Source: Jaltomata sinuosa (lineage: Eukaryota > Streptophyta > Magnoliopsida > Solanales > Solanaceae). Taken from it: a DNA stretch of 64,000 bases. Below are positions 24,341 through 39,300 of this stretch, one piece after another (the first letter of the stretch is position 1; every line of letters begins with the position of its first letter). The notes under the pieces were generated by a model. It did no database searches. It worked only from the letters and a program-made list of their open reading frames with translations, and was not told the DNA's origin. The stretch lies in assembly GCA_003996215.1 (NCBI GenBank), contig QJPP01001559.1, forward strand, positions 124,001-188,000, in the 5' to 3' direction. The position numbers were made by a program, and so were the translations under genes.

Positions 24341-27300
24341 TTACGTATTTATTCTCTCATGTACAGCTAGGTTACCAATACTTGTTCCTGCAATGTATCC
24401 CCCAGTCCAAGCATTCTGCACAGTTGGCGGAGTGCTAAACGATCAGATGAAGAAAGTAGCCAGCTGAAATCGCTAAATTTTACACACACACACCCCAACA
24501 CACAAAAAAAAAAATTAAGAGAAGGAAACGAAAAAGAAAATAGGAAACAAGACACATGGGTAAAGTAGGTTTAGTTCAGACAGTGACTGTGTATTAGGAG
24601 CAAGACAACATATCACGGTTAAGAACCACGATATCAGATTTATCGGTGTCTGGTTTCACATTTGCTAGAGCATCAGTCACAAATCCATCGGGACACATCT
24701 TTAACTATGTAGAGGCTCAACACTAAAGATAATCACGTTGAACAAGACATTTTTACAATAAAATAAAATAGGGGAATCTTAGTTGGTTGGCTACGTGAAC
24801 TTTCACCTTGTTGGTGAGGGTTCGATTCCGCAACTTGTAATCCCCTCCCCCTAATTTTGAAAATAACAATAATTAAATAAATAAAATAGGTCGTACATCA
24901 AAAATTAAGTTTATAATATAGAAGTGCTGTATCAAAACTTTGATAAATGAAATTGCAAAATAGTTCTATATAAATTCTTGGAGAAAGGTAACATTGTGTA
25001 GGAGTAATCATTGGTAACATAACATCAAATATTAAAATCAGTCATTTTTGGCAGAAATTAGCTATCCAGACAATTATTTATAAGTACCCTAAAAGGTCAA
25101 ATTTATGTTAGTACAACTTCCTTCCGATTCAACATATTTGGTCTGTTATTTTCCTAAAAGGTTTAACTTAAAATTGTCTATCATGTCTTTTTTTGTTAAA
25201 GGTTACTTCATTGAAAATTCAGTAACAAGAAAGTGCTGTAAAGGTATACACAAAGGGAGCAGATGCTGTAAGTCTAAAGAGCCCGAAGAAAATCTCTATC
25301 ATGTTTTATGTCTACTAGGACTAAAATTGATCACAAATATCATGGGAAATCTGGACTTACAAAAAGATAAAACCGCAAAATTTATTGATATAAGTTACCT
25401 AGGAAAATTTAAAACGAATTTCTCAAGACAATGACGACGACCAGAGGCGAATTTATGAACAAAAAATGGGTCACGTGAACCCATGGTCATCCGACTAAAC
25501 TTGATATATTGTCTGTATAATTCTTAAAATATATCTAATATTATCTGAAGGCACCTATGGTCAAAAAAGGCTAAATGGTGCACTATTTAAGAGCTTGTTT
25601 TAAGTCCTTTGGTCATGGGATCAAATCCCAGTTACTACTCTCTCTTTTTCTAAAGAAGCCTTGGCTGCCTGCCCCACTTTATTTTTTTCGTTTTTTTTTT
25701 AAAAAAAAAGTTTAACCCAAAAACAATACTAAGTTTTAAAAAATAAGTTTAAAATTTTGCTCGTCAAGTTCTGTCACTATAAAATTTTATATCTTATCTT
25801 AAAAAGCAATGATGCACCCGTAGTCTTGAAATCCTGGATTCGCCTCTGACGACGACAACCACTTTGAAAGTAAAAAATCTACAGAAAATGTCATTTCTAG
25901 TCTACTGCTTGTAAGAAGATGAGGAAAAGATGAGCACCAATTTAGTTGTTTAAAGTAGGTTGACCAGAACTATACTTTTACAAGGATTCCTACTGTATTT
26001 GCCTCAAATTAAACCAATTATATCACACTTTGACGATCCGCAAACAACCAGCAACATGATTTCTTTTTGGTGTGTGGTAGTTATGTGGACCCTCACTAAT
26101 TCTTTCTATTCATATGGACCCATTTCATTCCAGTTTTATTTTCTTACTTGCATACATTGATGATCTTCACTTCTTCAGTTTCTGAAAGATACATCAAATA
26201 GTAGCATGATTATAAGATATAGTTTTTGGCTGAACAAATTGTTTTAAAAAAAGAATCGCACTTATCTTTGTAGTATACCAATCAGACTTACAGATATATA
26301 TGCATATATATAAATATAAGTATATAATGAAGAGAACATGATGCACTTTTCCAATTAATTCTACCCTGTAGATTCAGATCAAGCTCACATTACCTGAAAA
26401 TTGAAGCCACCAGTAATGCCGTCAACATTGAGTACCTACAGGATTTTCAAAGAATCATAAATAAATATGGAAAGCCGTAACCTGTGTCCGGCATTTGCAC
26501 CTGAAGCAAGAGAAGTAAACTACAGGTATTAGGTTAGACAACCTCTCCAGCAAAGTAGAGATGCGGTTGGATCCTGCTCCCCATCGTATCAAGGTAGATC
26601 TATTTGAAGAAATAGAAAGATTGCAACTCTCAGAAATTAATTTAGCTAAACTGAAAGGGTCTCAGCAATGAAAGGCATATACAGACGGGAAGAAAAGAAA
26701 ATGGAGCACCTCTGAAAGTGGAACACCTCCAGCTGTGACAAACTCATCCTTAAATTGGCCCTGCATTACCCCGAAAGAGATGCAACAGAAAGTTTCTTCT
26801 CAATCTAAGTAATGGTGTCAAAAGCAGAAATGAGTCTGAGAAATGGGAAGAGCCATGATACCTTTCCCTTCACGATAAATGCACAATCTTTTAACAAAGA
26901 AGCGACAGAAATTAACATATTATTGGAAATGGAAGACCACAGCATGTCTCCGCATATGCCCTTCATCAATCGAAAAGAAAAATAATAAAATAAAAGTGGA
27001 CGTCAAACATTCTGAGAAGATATTTATATGCAGAAAAAAGACATCCTTGCAACTGAAGTAAACATTTTTACCTCACGATCTAATATATACTTCCAAAATC
27101 TTTTCACAACTGCGAGTTCGGAAGGATGAGAATTCAGCACCTTCTGCCTCTGCATTGAAGAGAACAATAAGGAAAGTGGTGAAGTAAGATCCAATACAAA
27201 TTAAGAAATAATATGCTTTTCTATCATGATGAGATCTTATTTACAGGAGAGAACAATCAATAGTTTCAGAACGTTTTTTCTTTAGATAAGATCGATCAAT

Positions 27301-30300
27301 AGTTAAAGAACCCCAAGCATGAGTATATCTCATACAATCCGTTTATGTGGTTCAATCAATTAGTAGAACTTTCTATTGCTGCTCAACTATCTTATATGAA
27401 CCATGGAACATATCTTATATGGGTGTCAGTACCGGGTAGCGATATATACACCTTTTTTTTGTTGCTATTTTTAGCATATATTTCAAAGAACCTATACCCG
27501 CTCACATGACAGGTACTCCAAAACAAATGGAGGATCCAAAACAAATGAAGGATCCATGGATATAGTTGCTCAATATATAAAGCAAATATTTAATGTAATT
27601 TTAAGTATTAGTTCCTGTAGCTCTATTTTTTTATTTGTTTTTTGAATGAAGTAGTTCCTGTAGTTTTCTTCTCATGGAGGACAGCTTTCTTCTCTCTTCC
27701 AGACGTTTCCCATCTTTGACAAAACTGGTCTATATGGACAATCAAACAAAATAATGAAAAGGTCATAAACTTCAATTCAGGTTGATGAATGTATTACCAA
27801 AAATTGACTCTTGTGACGAGTGAGTGCAGACTTTAGATCTTCAATATGGAGATCAGGAGTAAAATCCACGCAAAGCATACCTGGATGTGTTTGAAACTAG
27901 ATTTAGCAAGAGAAAAGGTTGTGGTAAAGAGAAAATGACAAAGACAGAAAAAGGAAGACATTTTTTACCCTTATAGTCTGAACTGGATAGATAACGTGCC
28001 CCCCAAGCAGATAGCCTAAGAACCACAGGCCCACTGAGTCCCCAGTGGGTTACTAGCATGGGTCCTACCTAAACGATAGTATTATTGTTCTGCAGTACAA
28101 AAATTCTATCCAAGAAATGCAATCAATCAGAAATGCATACCTGAGTAAGCTGTGGTATTTTCTTCTGGATGCCTTCCAACTGTAATTTTGCTTTTACTTT
28201 TGGGAATGTTACCTACGGATGACAAGCAAAATGATTACTGTTAGTCATAGCCCATAGGCATGAATATCTTCACGTGCTCAAAGGTGTGATAAGTATGTCA
28301 CAACTGTTTTACTAATCAACACAGAAGTGCAATGATGTTTGAAATATATTACTTCTCTGTTTCAATTTGTTTACTTCCCTTTTTAGTCTATTTCGGAAAG
28401 AATGCCTCTTTCTTTATTTGGCAACTCTTTAATTTCAACACCTCACGTCGCATGTTTAAGACGTTTTTGGTACATGATACATATCTTTAGTTTAAGACCT
28501 CAATATTCAAAAGTCTTCTTTACTTCCTTAAACACAGTGCCAAGTCAAACTAAGACAAACAAATCGAAACAGAGGGAGTATAATATATTGTTCACTTTAA
28601 TATAAATTTCAAGCAAAAACAAAATATGAACCAGTCAAAATATTCATAATTTGCACGAAACTCTGTGAAGGAAGAAAGCAGATATCACAATGTCATTAGA
28701 CAATAAGGTACAATCAGTGCACATTTGTCCCTTAATATACAACACCAAAGCATCATCTAAAATGTAATAAAGGTGTATTTACAGGGCAGACAAGACTATC
28801 CTGTTTTTATATAGCAATTGCATATATTTCAGAGAAGAATTAGCTCGGGCACTTACAGAACATAGAAATTTGAAGCATGCAAGGTAGCACTGGTAGAAAT
28901 CAAAGGAACTAGCTGTCTCATAAGACATATTAAATGCCAGAAGAGAGGAAAGAATCAATTCTCACTGCAGATAGTTGACTGATGATCAGAGCTATGTCAT
29001 CCTTAATACTAGTATTAATCAGGTTATATTTGAAAACCAATAGGATCTGAATCCAAAAAAATTATTTAAAAAAAACACTTATGAGACTTCTCCCCAAGTA
29101 TATCCACGATTCAGGAAAGAAGGAACTATTGACAATACATAACAAGCTATATCTTCATTGATGTGATATAAAACATAAGGAGTAGCAGGCAAACACCTCA
29201 AAGACTGAATTCACTCAATTGGCTGCAAATGGTAGAGAAACCTACACCAGACAGTTCTGCTAACTTCAAGTCATCAATCTTGAAAGTGAACAGGCTTGGA
29301 ACAGGTTCCACAATAGAATGACCAAGTTGAGTGGCAAGATTATAACCCTGAATAGGAAAAGATGGAAATGAAGTGAAGGAATGGATGCAAAAAGTGCTAC
29401 AAACTAATTACCAAACTGACCTGCTTACTACTCCCACTAGCAATTAGTAGATAATCAGCTTCAATATGCTCCACATAATCAAGGCTTCGTTTCTCAAGCT
29501 TGACCACAAACTTGCCATCAGCAGTGGAAGATGCACTAGTAACAACTTTTCCAGTCTGCAACAAGACTAGATGAGGAATTGGCATATCAGCATCTTGATA
29601 GGGAAAAGGGAATTGGAATACCTCACAACAACAACATACCCAGTGTATCCACCAGTGGGGTCTGGGAGGGTAAGATGTACACAAACCTTTGATACAATGC
29701 TAAGAGCTTAGAAGCTGGGAAAAACGAGCTTAAGAAGTTGATCAATCGAAGGAGGAAATAAAGACACAGTTGAATTCAAAAGTTAGTTACTACTGTTCAT
29801 TACTGTTTTCTGTCCTAGAGTTAGTTATGCTGTTCAGTTAGTTAGGCAGTTAAGGAGAAATGCCAGTTGTATTGATTAGTTACGAATTTAACCACTAATT
29901 GTAGTATAAGTAGTGATGTAATAGCTGAAAGATATTCATTCAATGATATACAAAAGTTCTCTTCTTCTCTCTTATAATTTTCTGTTCTTATTAGCTAATT
30001 TCTCAGATTTTTCCCTAAATTGGTTGCCATCTTTTTCGAGAATACTTCTCCTAGATTAACCTACCCCACTCGATTCCTATTTCTGGCATCAATTGGTATC
30101 AGAGCTCTTGATCCTTGGCTGATTAATCATGGTGGTTCGTGACAAAAACCAAGATAGATCTTCTGAGGAAGTCGATGGAAAACTTTCTCAGATTCAAGAC
30201 CAACTGCAGAAACTCATGGAGAGTATGATGACTATGAACGAAAGGAATGCACAGGCAGATAAGGAACTCATGGAGATCAAACAAGCCCTAGAAAATGGAA

Positions 30301-33300
30301 AACAAAAGGAAAAGGCCGTGGAACCAGCAAGAGGAGCTGAATCTTCTGTTGGAGGTGAATGTTTGAAGGAGCAGAGGTATATGAGTTCAGCAAGGGAACT
30401 TCCAAATTCTGGGGGTAAATATCTTACTCGATGTTCTAAATTGGATTTTCCTAGATTCTCTGGTCAAGACTTAAGAACTGGTTGTACAAAGTGGATCAAT
30501 TCTTTTCAATGGATGAAATTCCTTTTGACCAAAGAGTAAGAGTAGTTGCTATACATTTAGATGGGGAAGCCATTGCTTGGCATAGATCTTACTTAAGAAC
30601 TAGAAATTCTGCTCTAGAACCCACTTGGTCTGAGTATGTACTAGCCATAAATGAAAGATTTGGGGATGGGTTTGAGGATTCCATGGAGGCCATCAAGCAT
30701 CTGCAACAAACTGATAGTGTGAGGGTATATCAAGCTGAGTTTGACAGGGTGTTAAATGGAGTTAACTTGTCAAATGAGAATGCACTTAGTTGCTTCCTAG
30801 GAGGATTGAAACCTGAACTTAACAAGGTTGTTAGGATTCAAGCACCAAGGACATTGTTGCAAGCTTATAAGCTTGCTAAACTACAGGAGGAAGTATTTGA
30901 AGCTCAGGCACAGTCTTAGGGAATTAGGAATAATGGTAAGAATCAAGGTGGTATTTTACCAAATCCTCCTAAGTTTCAGAATTTTCAAAAGCCACTTGTG
31001 TCTAGTAGTGTTGTCAAGAAACCTTATGAACCAAATAACAGTAGGTTCAATAATGCTCATAATGGGAATGTGTAGAAGGTTATTGACTGCTGCTGAAATG
31101 GATGAAAAGAGGGCCAAAAGGCTATGTTTTCTCTGTGATGAGAAGTACACACCTGGGCATGTTTGTAAGGCAAAGAAACAGTTGTTTCTAGTAGAAATGG
31201 TTGAGGAAGAAGGGGTATACATTGAAGAAGACTCCAGTCAGGAACAAGAGTTAGTACAGGAGAATGAGGAATGCATGACTATTTCTTTACAGGCCTTTAC
31301 TGGTAGTGCAGGGTATCAGACCATTAGAGTCACTGGATATCATGAAAAACGACCCTTACAAGTGCTCATTGACACAGGAAGTACCCACAATTTCATTGAT
31401 GAATTTGTGGCAAAGAAGTTGGGCTGCAAAGCTATATCTATAATGCAACAATCTGTGAGTGTTGCTGAAGGGAGGAAGGTACACACTGCAGCAGTTTGCA
31501 AGAATTTACAGTGGTTGTTACAAGGTACCACATTTTCTTCTGATTTCCTATTATTACCTTTAGGGAATGTTGATCTATACTGGGGGTGCAATGGTTGAAT
31601 ACACTTGGCAGAATTTTGTTTGACTTCAGCAATAGAACCATTGAGTTCATGCATCAGGGTAAGAAACATGTTCTAAGAGGGGCAAGTAACCCGATCAAGA
31701 CAGCTAAGGCTCAGGCATTGAACAAGAAGACTGAGGACTTAGTTCAGGTCCTGATGCTAACCTTTATAACAGATACAACTGTTCCCTGGCAATGTAACAG
31801 TATCCAAGTGGCTCAAGATGTTGAAGTTCCTGCTGTTCTTAGCCAATTGATAGAGCAGTATAAATGTATATTTGAGTTACCTACAACCCTACCCCCTCAT
31901 AGAGGACCCTTTGATCACAGGATTCCACTTATAGACATTGTTGCACCTGTGAGTAAAAGACCTTATAGGTACCCTGGAGTAAAAAAGGATATCATTGAGA
32001 AGTTGGTCCAAGAAATGCTAGACCAAGGAGTAATTCAGAATAGTTCTAGCCCTTATGCCTCTCCTGTGGTATTGGTGGGAAAAAAGGATGATAGTTGGAG
32101 GCTTTGTGTAGACTACAGGGATCTTAATCAATTGACTATAAAGGATAAGTTTCCCATTCCAATCATTGAGGATTTGTTGGATGAATTAGGAGGAGCTGAG
32201 GTATTCTCTAAGATTGATCTTAGAGCTGGTTATCACCAGTTGAGAATGGCAGAAGCAGATACACACAAAACAACTTTTAAAACTCACGAGGGCCACTATG
32301 AGTTTTTGGTCATGCCCTTTGGGCTCACCAATGCACCATCATCATTTCAAGGTCTCATGAATGCTGTTTTTAAGCATCTTCTTAGAAAATCTGTATTGGT
32401 TTTCTTTGATGATATATTGATCTATAGCAAGGACATGCCTACCCATGTGAAGCACTTACAGGTTGTGTTTGAAGTAATGAAGCATCACCAACTATTTGCT
32501 AAGGGTTCTAAATGTGCTTTTGGAGTGAAGGAGGTAGAATATTTGGGTCATTTTATAAGCTCCAAGGGAGTAGCTACTGATCCAAAAAAGATACTAGTTG
32601 TACAAGATTGGTATGTTCCTACCACTATTAAGCAGTTAAGAGGATTCCTTGGGCTAGCAGGGTACTACAGGAGGTTCATTAAAGGCTTTGGTGCTATTGC
32701 AAAGCCCCTCACTGAACTTTTGAAGAAGGACAAGTTTGCTTGGAATGATAATGCTACTACAACTTTTAACACCTTAAAGGAGGCCTTAGTAACTGCTCCA
32801 GTACTGGTTCTGCCTAACTATGATAAGCCTTTCTTTATTGAGACTGATGTTAGTGGTTCAGAGATTGGTGTTGTCTTGATGCAGCAAGGGCACCCCATTG
32901 CATACATTAGCAAATCCTTGGCCCCTAAACACCAAGCTATGTGTGTATATGACAGAGAGTTATTGGCTATTATCTTTGCAGTTACTAAGTGGGCACACTA
33001 CTTGTTGGGAAGACATTTTGTGGTAAGAACTGACCAAAAAGCCTTGAAACATTTACTAGAGCAGAATATTCATATAGATTTCCAAGTGTCTGGCATTTCA
33101 AAGTTGATGGCTTTTGACTTTGCTATTAAGTTCAAGAAGGGCAGTGAGAACAAGGTTGTTGATGCATTGTCTAGGAACCAAGGTGCTGAACTACTAGCTA
33201 TTTCACTCTTAACTCCTAATGCAACACTTTTGGATCAGATTAAACAAACTTGGGTTTCAGATCCTGTTTTGCAAGCTTTGATCCTCAAGTTACAGGCACA

Positions 33301-36300
33301 ACCTTACAAGTCTTATACTTGGATTGGCTCACAGTTGAGATGGAAGGGAAGACTTGTGGTGGGGTATGATCCTCAATTGAGACAGACTATTATTCATTTA
33401 TGGCATTCCACTCCACAGGGAGGTCATTCAGGCATGGATGCTACCATTAAGAGGCTCCAATCTCTTTTTTTCTGGAAGACATTGGCTCAGGACACCAGAA
33501 CTTTTATCAACAAGTGTGATGTTTGCCAGAGACACAAATATGATGCTTCTGCTTATCCAGGGCTTTTGCAGCCTCTTCCTATTCCTAAGGGTGTGTGGAT
33601 TGACATTAGTTTGGATTTTATTGAAGGGCTACCTAAGTCTAAAGGGAAGGATGTGATATTGGTAGTGGTAGACAGATTGAGCAAGTCTGGTCATTTCATT
33701 GGGTTGCAGCACCCTTACACAGCTCAATTTGTAGCTCAGTGCTTCCTAGATAATATTTTCAAACTCCATGGTATGCCTGCTACTATAGTGAGTGATAGGG
33801 ACCCCATTTTTCTGAGTTCCTTCTGGCAGGAGTTGTTCACCTTGCAAGGGGTTCAATTACATAAGTCCACAGCCTACCACCCTCAAACAGATGGTGAGAC
33901 TGAAGTTCTTAATAGAACATTGGAAACATACTTGAGGTGTTTTTGTCCTGATAGTCCTCACAGTTGGTCTACTCATTTACCACTTGTTGAGTGGTGGTAT
34001 AACACTACTTATCACTCTACCTTGAGGTGTACACCCTATGAAGTTCTCTATGGTCAAAAACCTCCTCTTCATCTTCCATACTTGATTGGAGAAGCTTCTA
34101 TTGACATGGTGGACAGGTCCTTGGAAGCAAGGGAAGCTGTTATTGCTTTACTTAGGTTTCATCTGTCCAGAGCTCAACAAAGGATGAGAGATGTTGCTAA
34201 TAAACATAGATCTGATAGGAGTTTTGCAGAAGGAGATTGGGTATATTTGAAGTTGCAGCCATACAGACAGATTTCTGTAGCTGCTAGGCCCTTTAATAAG
34301 CTAGCAGATAAGTACTATGGCCCATATGTAGTGGTTGCTAAGGTAGGCTCAGTTGCTTACAAGTTACTTCTACCTGCTGATGTCCTTATCCATCCAGTCT
34401 TTCATGTTTCTCAGCTTAAGAAGTGCCATGAGGTCCCTAGTGCTATCAGTCATCCTCCAGTTCTCCACCTTTCTAGCCCATATTGTCCCTTGCCTGAGGA
34501 AGTTCTTGATAGAAGAATGGTTAAGAGAGGCAACAAAGTTGTATGTCAAATCCTAGTGCAATGGTCTGGTCTTGATGCTACTCAAGCCACATGGGAGTAT
34601 TTGTCTGAGTTTCAACACAGATTCCCTTCCTTTACCCTTGGGGACAAGGGTGGTTTCCAATAGGGGGTATTGATACAATGCTAAGAGCTTAGAAGCTGGG
34701 AAAAACGAGCTTGAGAAGTTGATCAATCGAAGGAGGAAATAAAGACACAGTTGAATTCAAAAGTTAGTTACTACTGTTCATTACTGTTCAGTTACTACTG
34801 TTCATTACTGTTTACTGTCCTAGAGTTAGTTATGTTGTTCAGTTAGTTAGGCAGTTAAGGAGAAATGCCAGCTGTATTGATTAGTTACGAATTTAACCAC
34901 TAATTGTAGTATAAGTAGTGATGTAATAGCTGAAAGATATTCATTCAATGATATACAAAAGTTCTCTTCTTCTCTCTTATAATTTTCTGTTCTTCTTAGC
35001 TAATTTCTCGGATTTTTCCCTGAATTGGTTGCCATCTTCTTCGAGAATACTTCTCCTAGATTAACCTACCCCACTCGATTCCTATTTCTGGCATCAACCT
35101 TACCTCTACCTTTGCGGGGTAGAGAGGTTGTTTCCTATAGACCCTCGGCTCAAAAGAAATGTAATTGATGCAGGAAAGTAAGAAAGAAAAAGAAACAACA
35201 AAATAGCAATGTATAAAATAAGTGTAGCAACAGATATTAATACATACCGGAGAAAAAAAAACTACGCAATACCTAAATCATACTATTAGAAGTATGATAA
35301 CACTCAACTACCTACTAACCTTCTGCCATAATCCTTGACCTTCATATCCTTCTTATCTAACGTCATGTCCTCAGTCACTTGAAGTTGTATCATGTGTTGT
35401 CTAATCACCTTCCCCCAGTTCTTCTTCGGCCTACCTCTACCTCTCTTAACTCTTACTGCATCCAACCTCTCACACCTCACTGGCGCATTCTCGCACCTTG
35501 TCATATATGAGCCATCTCAGTCTCGTTTCCCTCATCTTGTCCGCCACGAAGGCCATCTCACCCTATCCCGTATAACGTCGTTCTTAATCATATCTCTCCT
35601 TGTACGCCTACACATACATCTGGGCATCCTCATCTCCGCTACTTTCATCTTCTGAACGTGCGCATTTTTGATTGGCCAGTACTTTGCCCCATATAATAGT
35701 GTTGGTCTAACTTATGTTGCTCGGACTCTCCAAAAGTTATGTCACACCCATGCCAGATCCTTCAAAAATGCACTACTTTTGAAGGATCCGGCACGCACCC
35801 GTCGACATTTTTGAAGAGTCCGAGCAACATCGGGTCTAACCACCACTCCGTAGAACTTACCTTTTAAGCCTTGGAGACACATTCTTATTGCAGTACCCCA
35901 TAAGCGAGTCTCCATTTCACCGACCCTACTCCAATAAGGTGTGCAACATCATCGGCAATCGTTCCGTCTCCTTGAATTATGGACCCAAGATACTTGAAGC
36001 TTTCTCTCTTTGGTATGACTAGTGCATTGATCTTCATTTCCACCTTTGTCTCATGTGTTACATCACTGAACTTGCACTCCAGGATTCTGTCTTAGTCTTG
36101 CTTAACCTGAAACCTTTAGACTCTAGGGCCTCTCTCCAAACTTTTAGCCTATCATTAACTCCACCGCGCATAATGTAAATTACAAAATACATCACAAATT
36201 ACAAAATACGTAATGTAATTGCTCAAGAGTCATAACTAAGGATATGTTACCTGTTTCGTAAAAAAATAAAAGTCATAGATAAGGATGTGCATGCCCAGAT

Positions 36301-39300
36301 ATTTTTTTTTTGAGAATTGGTAACTTGTATTCTTCAGCATTTAAGGATATGCTGGAGACCTTTCAAGAAGAGAAAAAAAAAAAACAGGAAAAAGAGTAAG
36401 AAAGTAATACTTACAGGGCTCCTAGAAATTCTATAAATTGATCAGAGTCCTCTAGTTCTAACTGTTTACACCAAAAAAATAAAGATACAATGCAATTCCA
36501 TTTGACCTTATGAATGGAATTAGATATATCTTCAAAATTTCTACTATTCCTCTCCTTCCAGACGGTCCACCAAATGCAATGTGGAATTAGGTTCCACCAA
36601 ATCTTCTGGGTCTTGCTCCCTCCTCTTCTGATCCAGCAACTCAGTAAATCTGCTGTGTGCTCAGGCATAGTCCATTTCACTTCTGAGATGTTTAGAAACA
36701 TGGACCAAATTTGGGATGTGAAGGGGCAGTGTAGAAACAAATGATTGTTAGTCTCCCCTGTCTTCCCACATAGGGAGCACCAAGGGAGTATGATCTTTCC
36801 GTTCCTCCTCAGAACTTCATGTGTTAGGCATGCCTTCCTAACAACCAACCAAGTAAAACATTTGACTTTTGTTGGTGCTAAATTCCTCCAAACTCTCTTC
36901 CACAATTTCCGATTACTGCTACCTAGTGCATTTACCTCCCTCCTGTAAGCCTTGCCAACGGAGAAGATCCCATCCTTGCTATGAGCCCATCTTACTGTAT
37001 CAAAACTATTGTTGGTGCCTGCAAAGCTCCCCAATTCCCCTAATAGTTTGGCAGTTCTCTCTATTTCCCAGTCATTAAGCATTCTTCTGAAAGAGAGGTC
37101 CCATCCCTGCTCTGTCCAGCATTCACTAATCTTGGCCTCAGGATTAGTACAGAGGTTGAATAGGTCAGGGAACATGTCCTTCAAAGTAGACCCTTTGAGC
37201 CAGACATCCAACCAAAACCTAGTTTTCCTACCATCTCCCACCCTAATATGTAGATCTGACTCCAATTTTGGCCACAAGTTTCTTATCGTTCTCCACACTC
37301 CCACGCCATAGACTTCAGTGCTTGCATTGCTGCACCAAAGGCCATCCTCCCCGTATTTGCACTTTATCAACTCTTTCCACAACGATTGTCTCTCCTCATT
37401 GTATCTCCACAACCATTTAAGCATAAGACTGTTATTGTGCTTCCTCAAATCTCTAATGCCCATCCCTCCTCTCTCTTTGCTATGTAGAACTGTCTGCCAA
37501 TTCACCAGGTTGTAACCTTTGATTTCCTTGCAGCCATGCCATAAGAAATCTCTCCTAAGTTTGTCCAATTTTTTTACCACTTTTGCAGGTAAAGGAAAGA
37601 GAGACATAACATAGGTTGGGAGAGAATCTAAGACAGAATTAATGAGAATATGTCTACCTCCAAGGGATATGTATTGAGCCTTCCATCTAGCAAGTCTCTT
37701 TTCAGTCTTCTCCAAGATATTATCCCAAATCACCACATCTTTGTGTTTGTTCCCCAATGGCATGCCTAAGTAAGTTGTTGGCAGGTTCTGATATTCTGAG
37801 AGCTTGTAGTTTGGACATTTCTCTCTTTTCTTTTTTTTTTGGAGAAATTAAAGAAATTTTAAATCTCATTCCTTTTACTTAGCAGAAGGGTATTTGGATT
37901 CATGATACACCACAACTAAGCAGATATTTTAGCTCACCATTGTAGACGATAGAGTATTTTAAGATTAACGCCAAAGAAATATAGAAGGCTGATTGTTCAG
38001 AGTTCAGATTAGGAGCATATTTCCTTCCCAATTTTCAGCAATCTGCTCTTTGGTTTAGCCCATGGAATATTATTTGTAAGTTGCACATTTTGGATGATAT
38101 AACTCGTTCATCATCAAAAGCATGAAGTAAACTACATTGAAAATGCATAAAAACGTAAGAGACTTTTCCATCTCAAACTGGTGACTGAAACAGAATAAAC
38201 ACATTAAGGATGATTGAGAAAACTTCAAAAATAAAGAAGGTAAACATACTATAAGTACACACCAGGTGCAGGGAGTCTTAACATAGGCCTTAACTTCATG
38301 ATTGTTCAACATCTAGCCTTGGTCTATAGTAGTTTTAACCCTGAAACAATTTCACACACATCTTGGCATTGAATGCTTTAGGCAGAATGATTACAAAGGG
38401 GAGAGTGTTGGGTCAATAGTTTTGCAGTGTGAATAGAGATGAGTGTCATGCTTCTGTATTCCAATTTGTTTAAGTTTCCAAGTTTACCATAGGCATTAGC
38501 TTCATGATTGTTCAACGTCTTCTAGCCTTGATCTATAGTAGTTTTAACCCTGAAACAATTTCATAAACATCTTGGCAGTGGATGCTTTAGGCAGAATGAT
38601 TACAAAGGGGGTAGTATTTGGCTGATAATTTTGCAGTCAGAATAGAGATGAGGTTCATGTTTCCTTATTCCAATTTGTTTAAGTTGTCAGGTCTCCCATA
38701 TTTTACAATAAGAAGGATGTTGCGGAAATATCGCGGGTTAACTAGCACACAATAACACACAAAGAAAATAGAGAAGAAAAATAACACAAGGATTTAATGA
38801 GGTTCGGCAAGGCCTAATCCTCCAAACAAAAGTAGAGAAAGTTTTTCACTATGAAAGAAGAGAAGTTTACAACGCTCTTAGAATCCCCAACTACAACCCT
38901 ATATATAGATCCCAAGTAGTCCCAAACCTATAAGGAAAAGGTTCTCCCACTCCTACAAGGACTATATTTTCCTTTCCCAAATCTTTTAGGACAATGGGTT
39001 TCCTAAACCAATAGGGATTGTGAGTTTCCTAAAATATACAAGGGAAAAATTTCAAGACATAACTAACAAAGAAAAATTAAAGGATCTCATGTTTCAAATC
39101 CCAAGATGTTCTTGGCATATATTTGGCTTCAAGTTGACCGGTAATGCCATATAAGCAAGTGTCAGTGTGTACGTGTAGAGAGAGATATGCAGACACACAC
39201 GAGCTAACAGAAAACTTTTGCTATTAGGGGAAGTGTGACCTTACAAGAGTAGAAAGTCAAAAGCTACTCAATCAGAAAATTGAAGTAATGGATGTAGGCA

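Larger units (their letters stand above)
29690..35096 (+). mobile_element. Ty3-type chromovirus retrotransposon (Reina-like size), complete with LTRs and TSD
   Basis: LTRs at 29690-30091 (402 bp) and 34671-35096 (426 bp) both start TGATACAATGC and end TTTCTGGCATCA. The flanking 5-bp target duplication is ACCTT (29685-29689 and 35097-35101). The primer-binding site TGGTATCAGAGC at 30094 is complementary to initiator tRNA-Met. A polypurine tract AATAGGGGGTAT precedes the 3' LTR. Gene order is Gag, protease, RT, RNase H, integrase, chromodomain. The short LTRs and total length of 5.4 kb fit the Reina clade (inference). It lies antisense to the host gene in intron 5 and was inserted into an older RTE LINE. 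Confidence 0.95.

Noticed and set aside
24778..24885. Possible tRNA gene (A and B boxes present)
   Set aside because: No acceptor stem, anticodon arm or Pol III T-run at the right distance; it fits a SINE head.
37009..37515. Plus-strand frames of 65-100 codons over the L1 LINE
   Set aside because: Antisense shadows of the minus-strand L1 frame.
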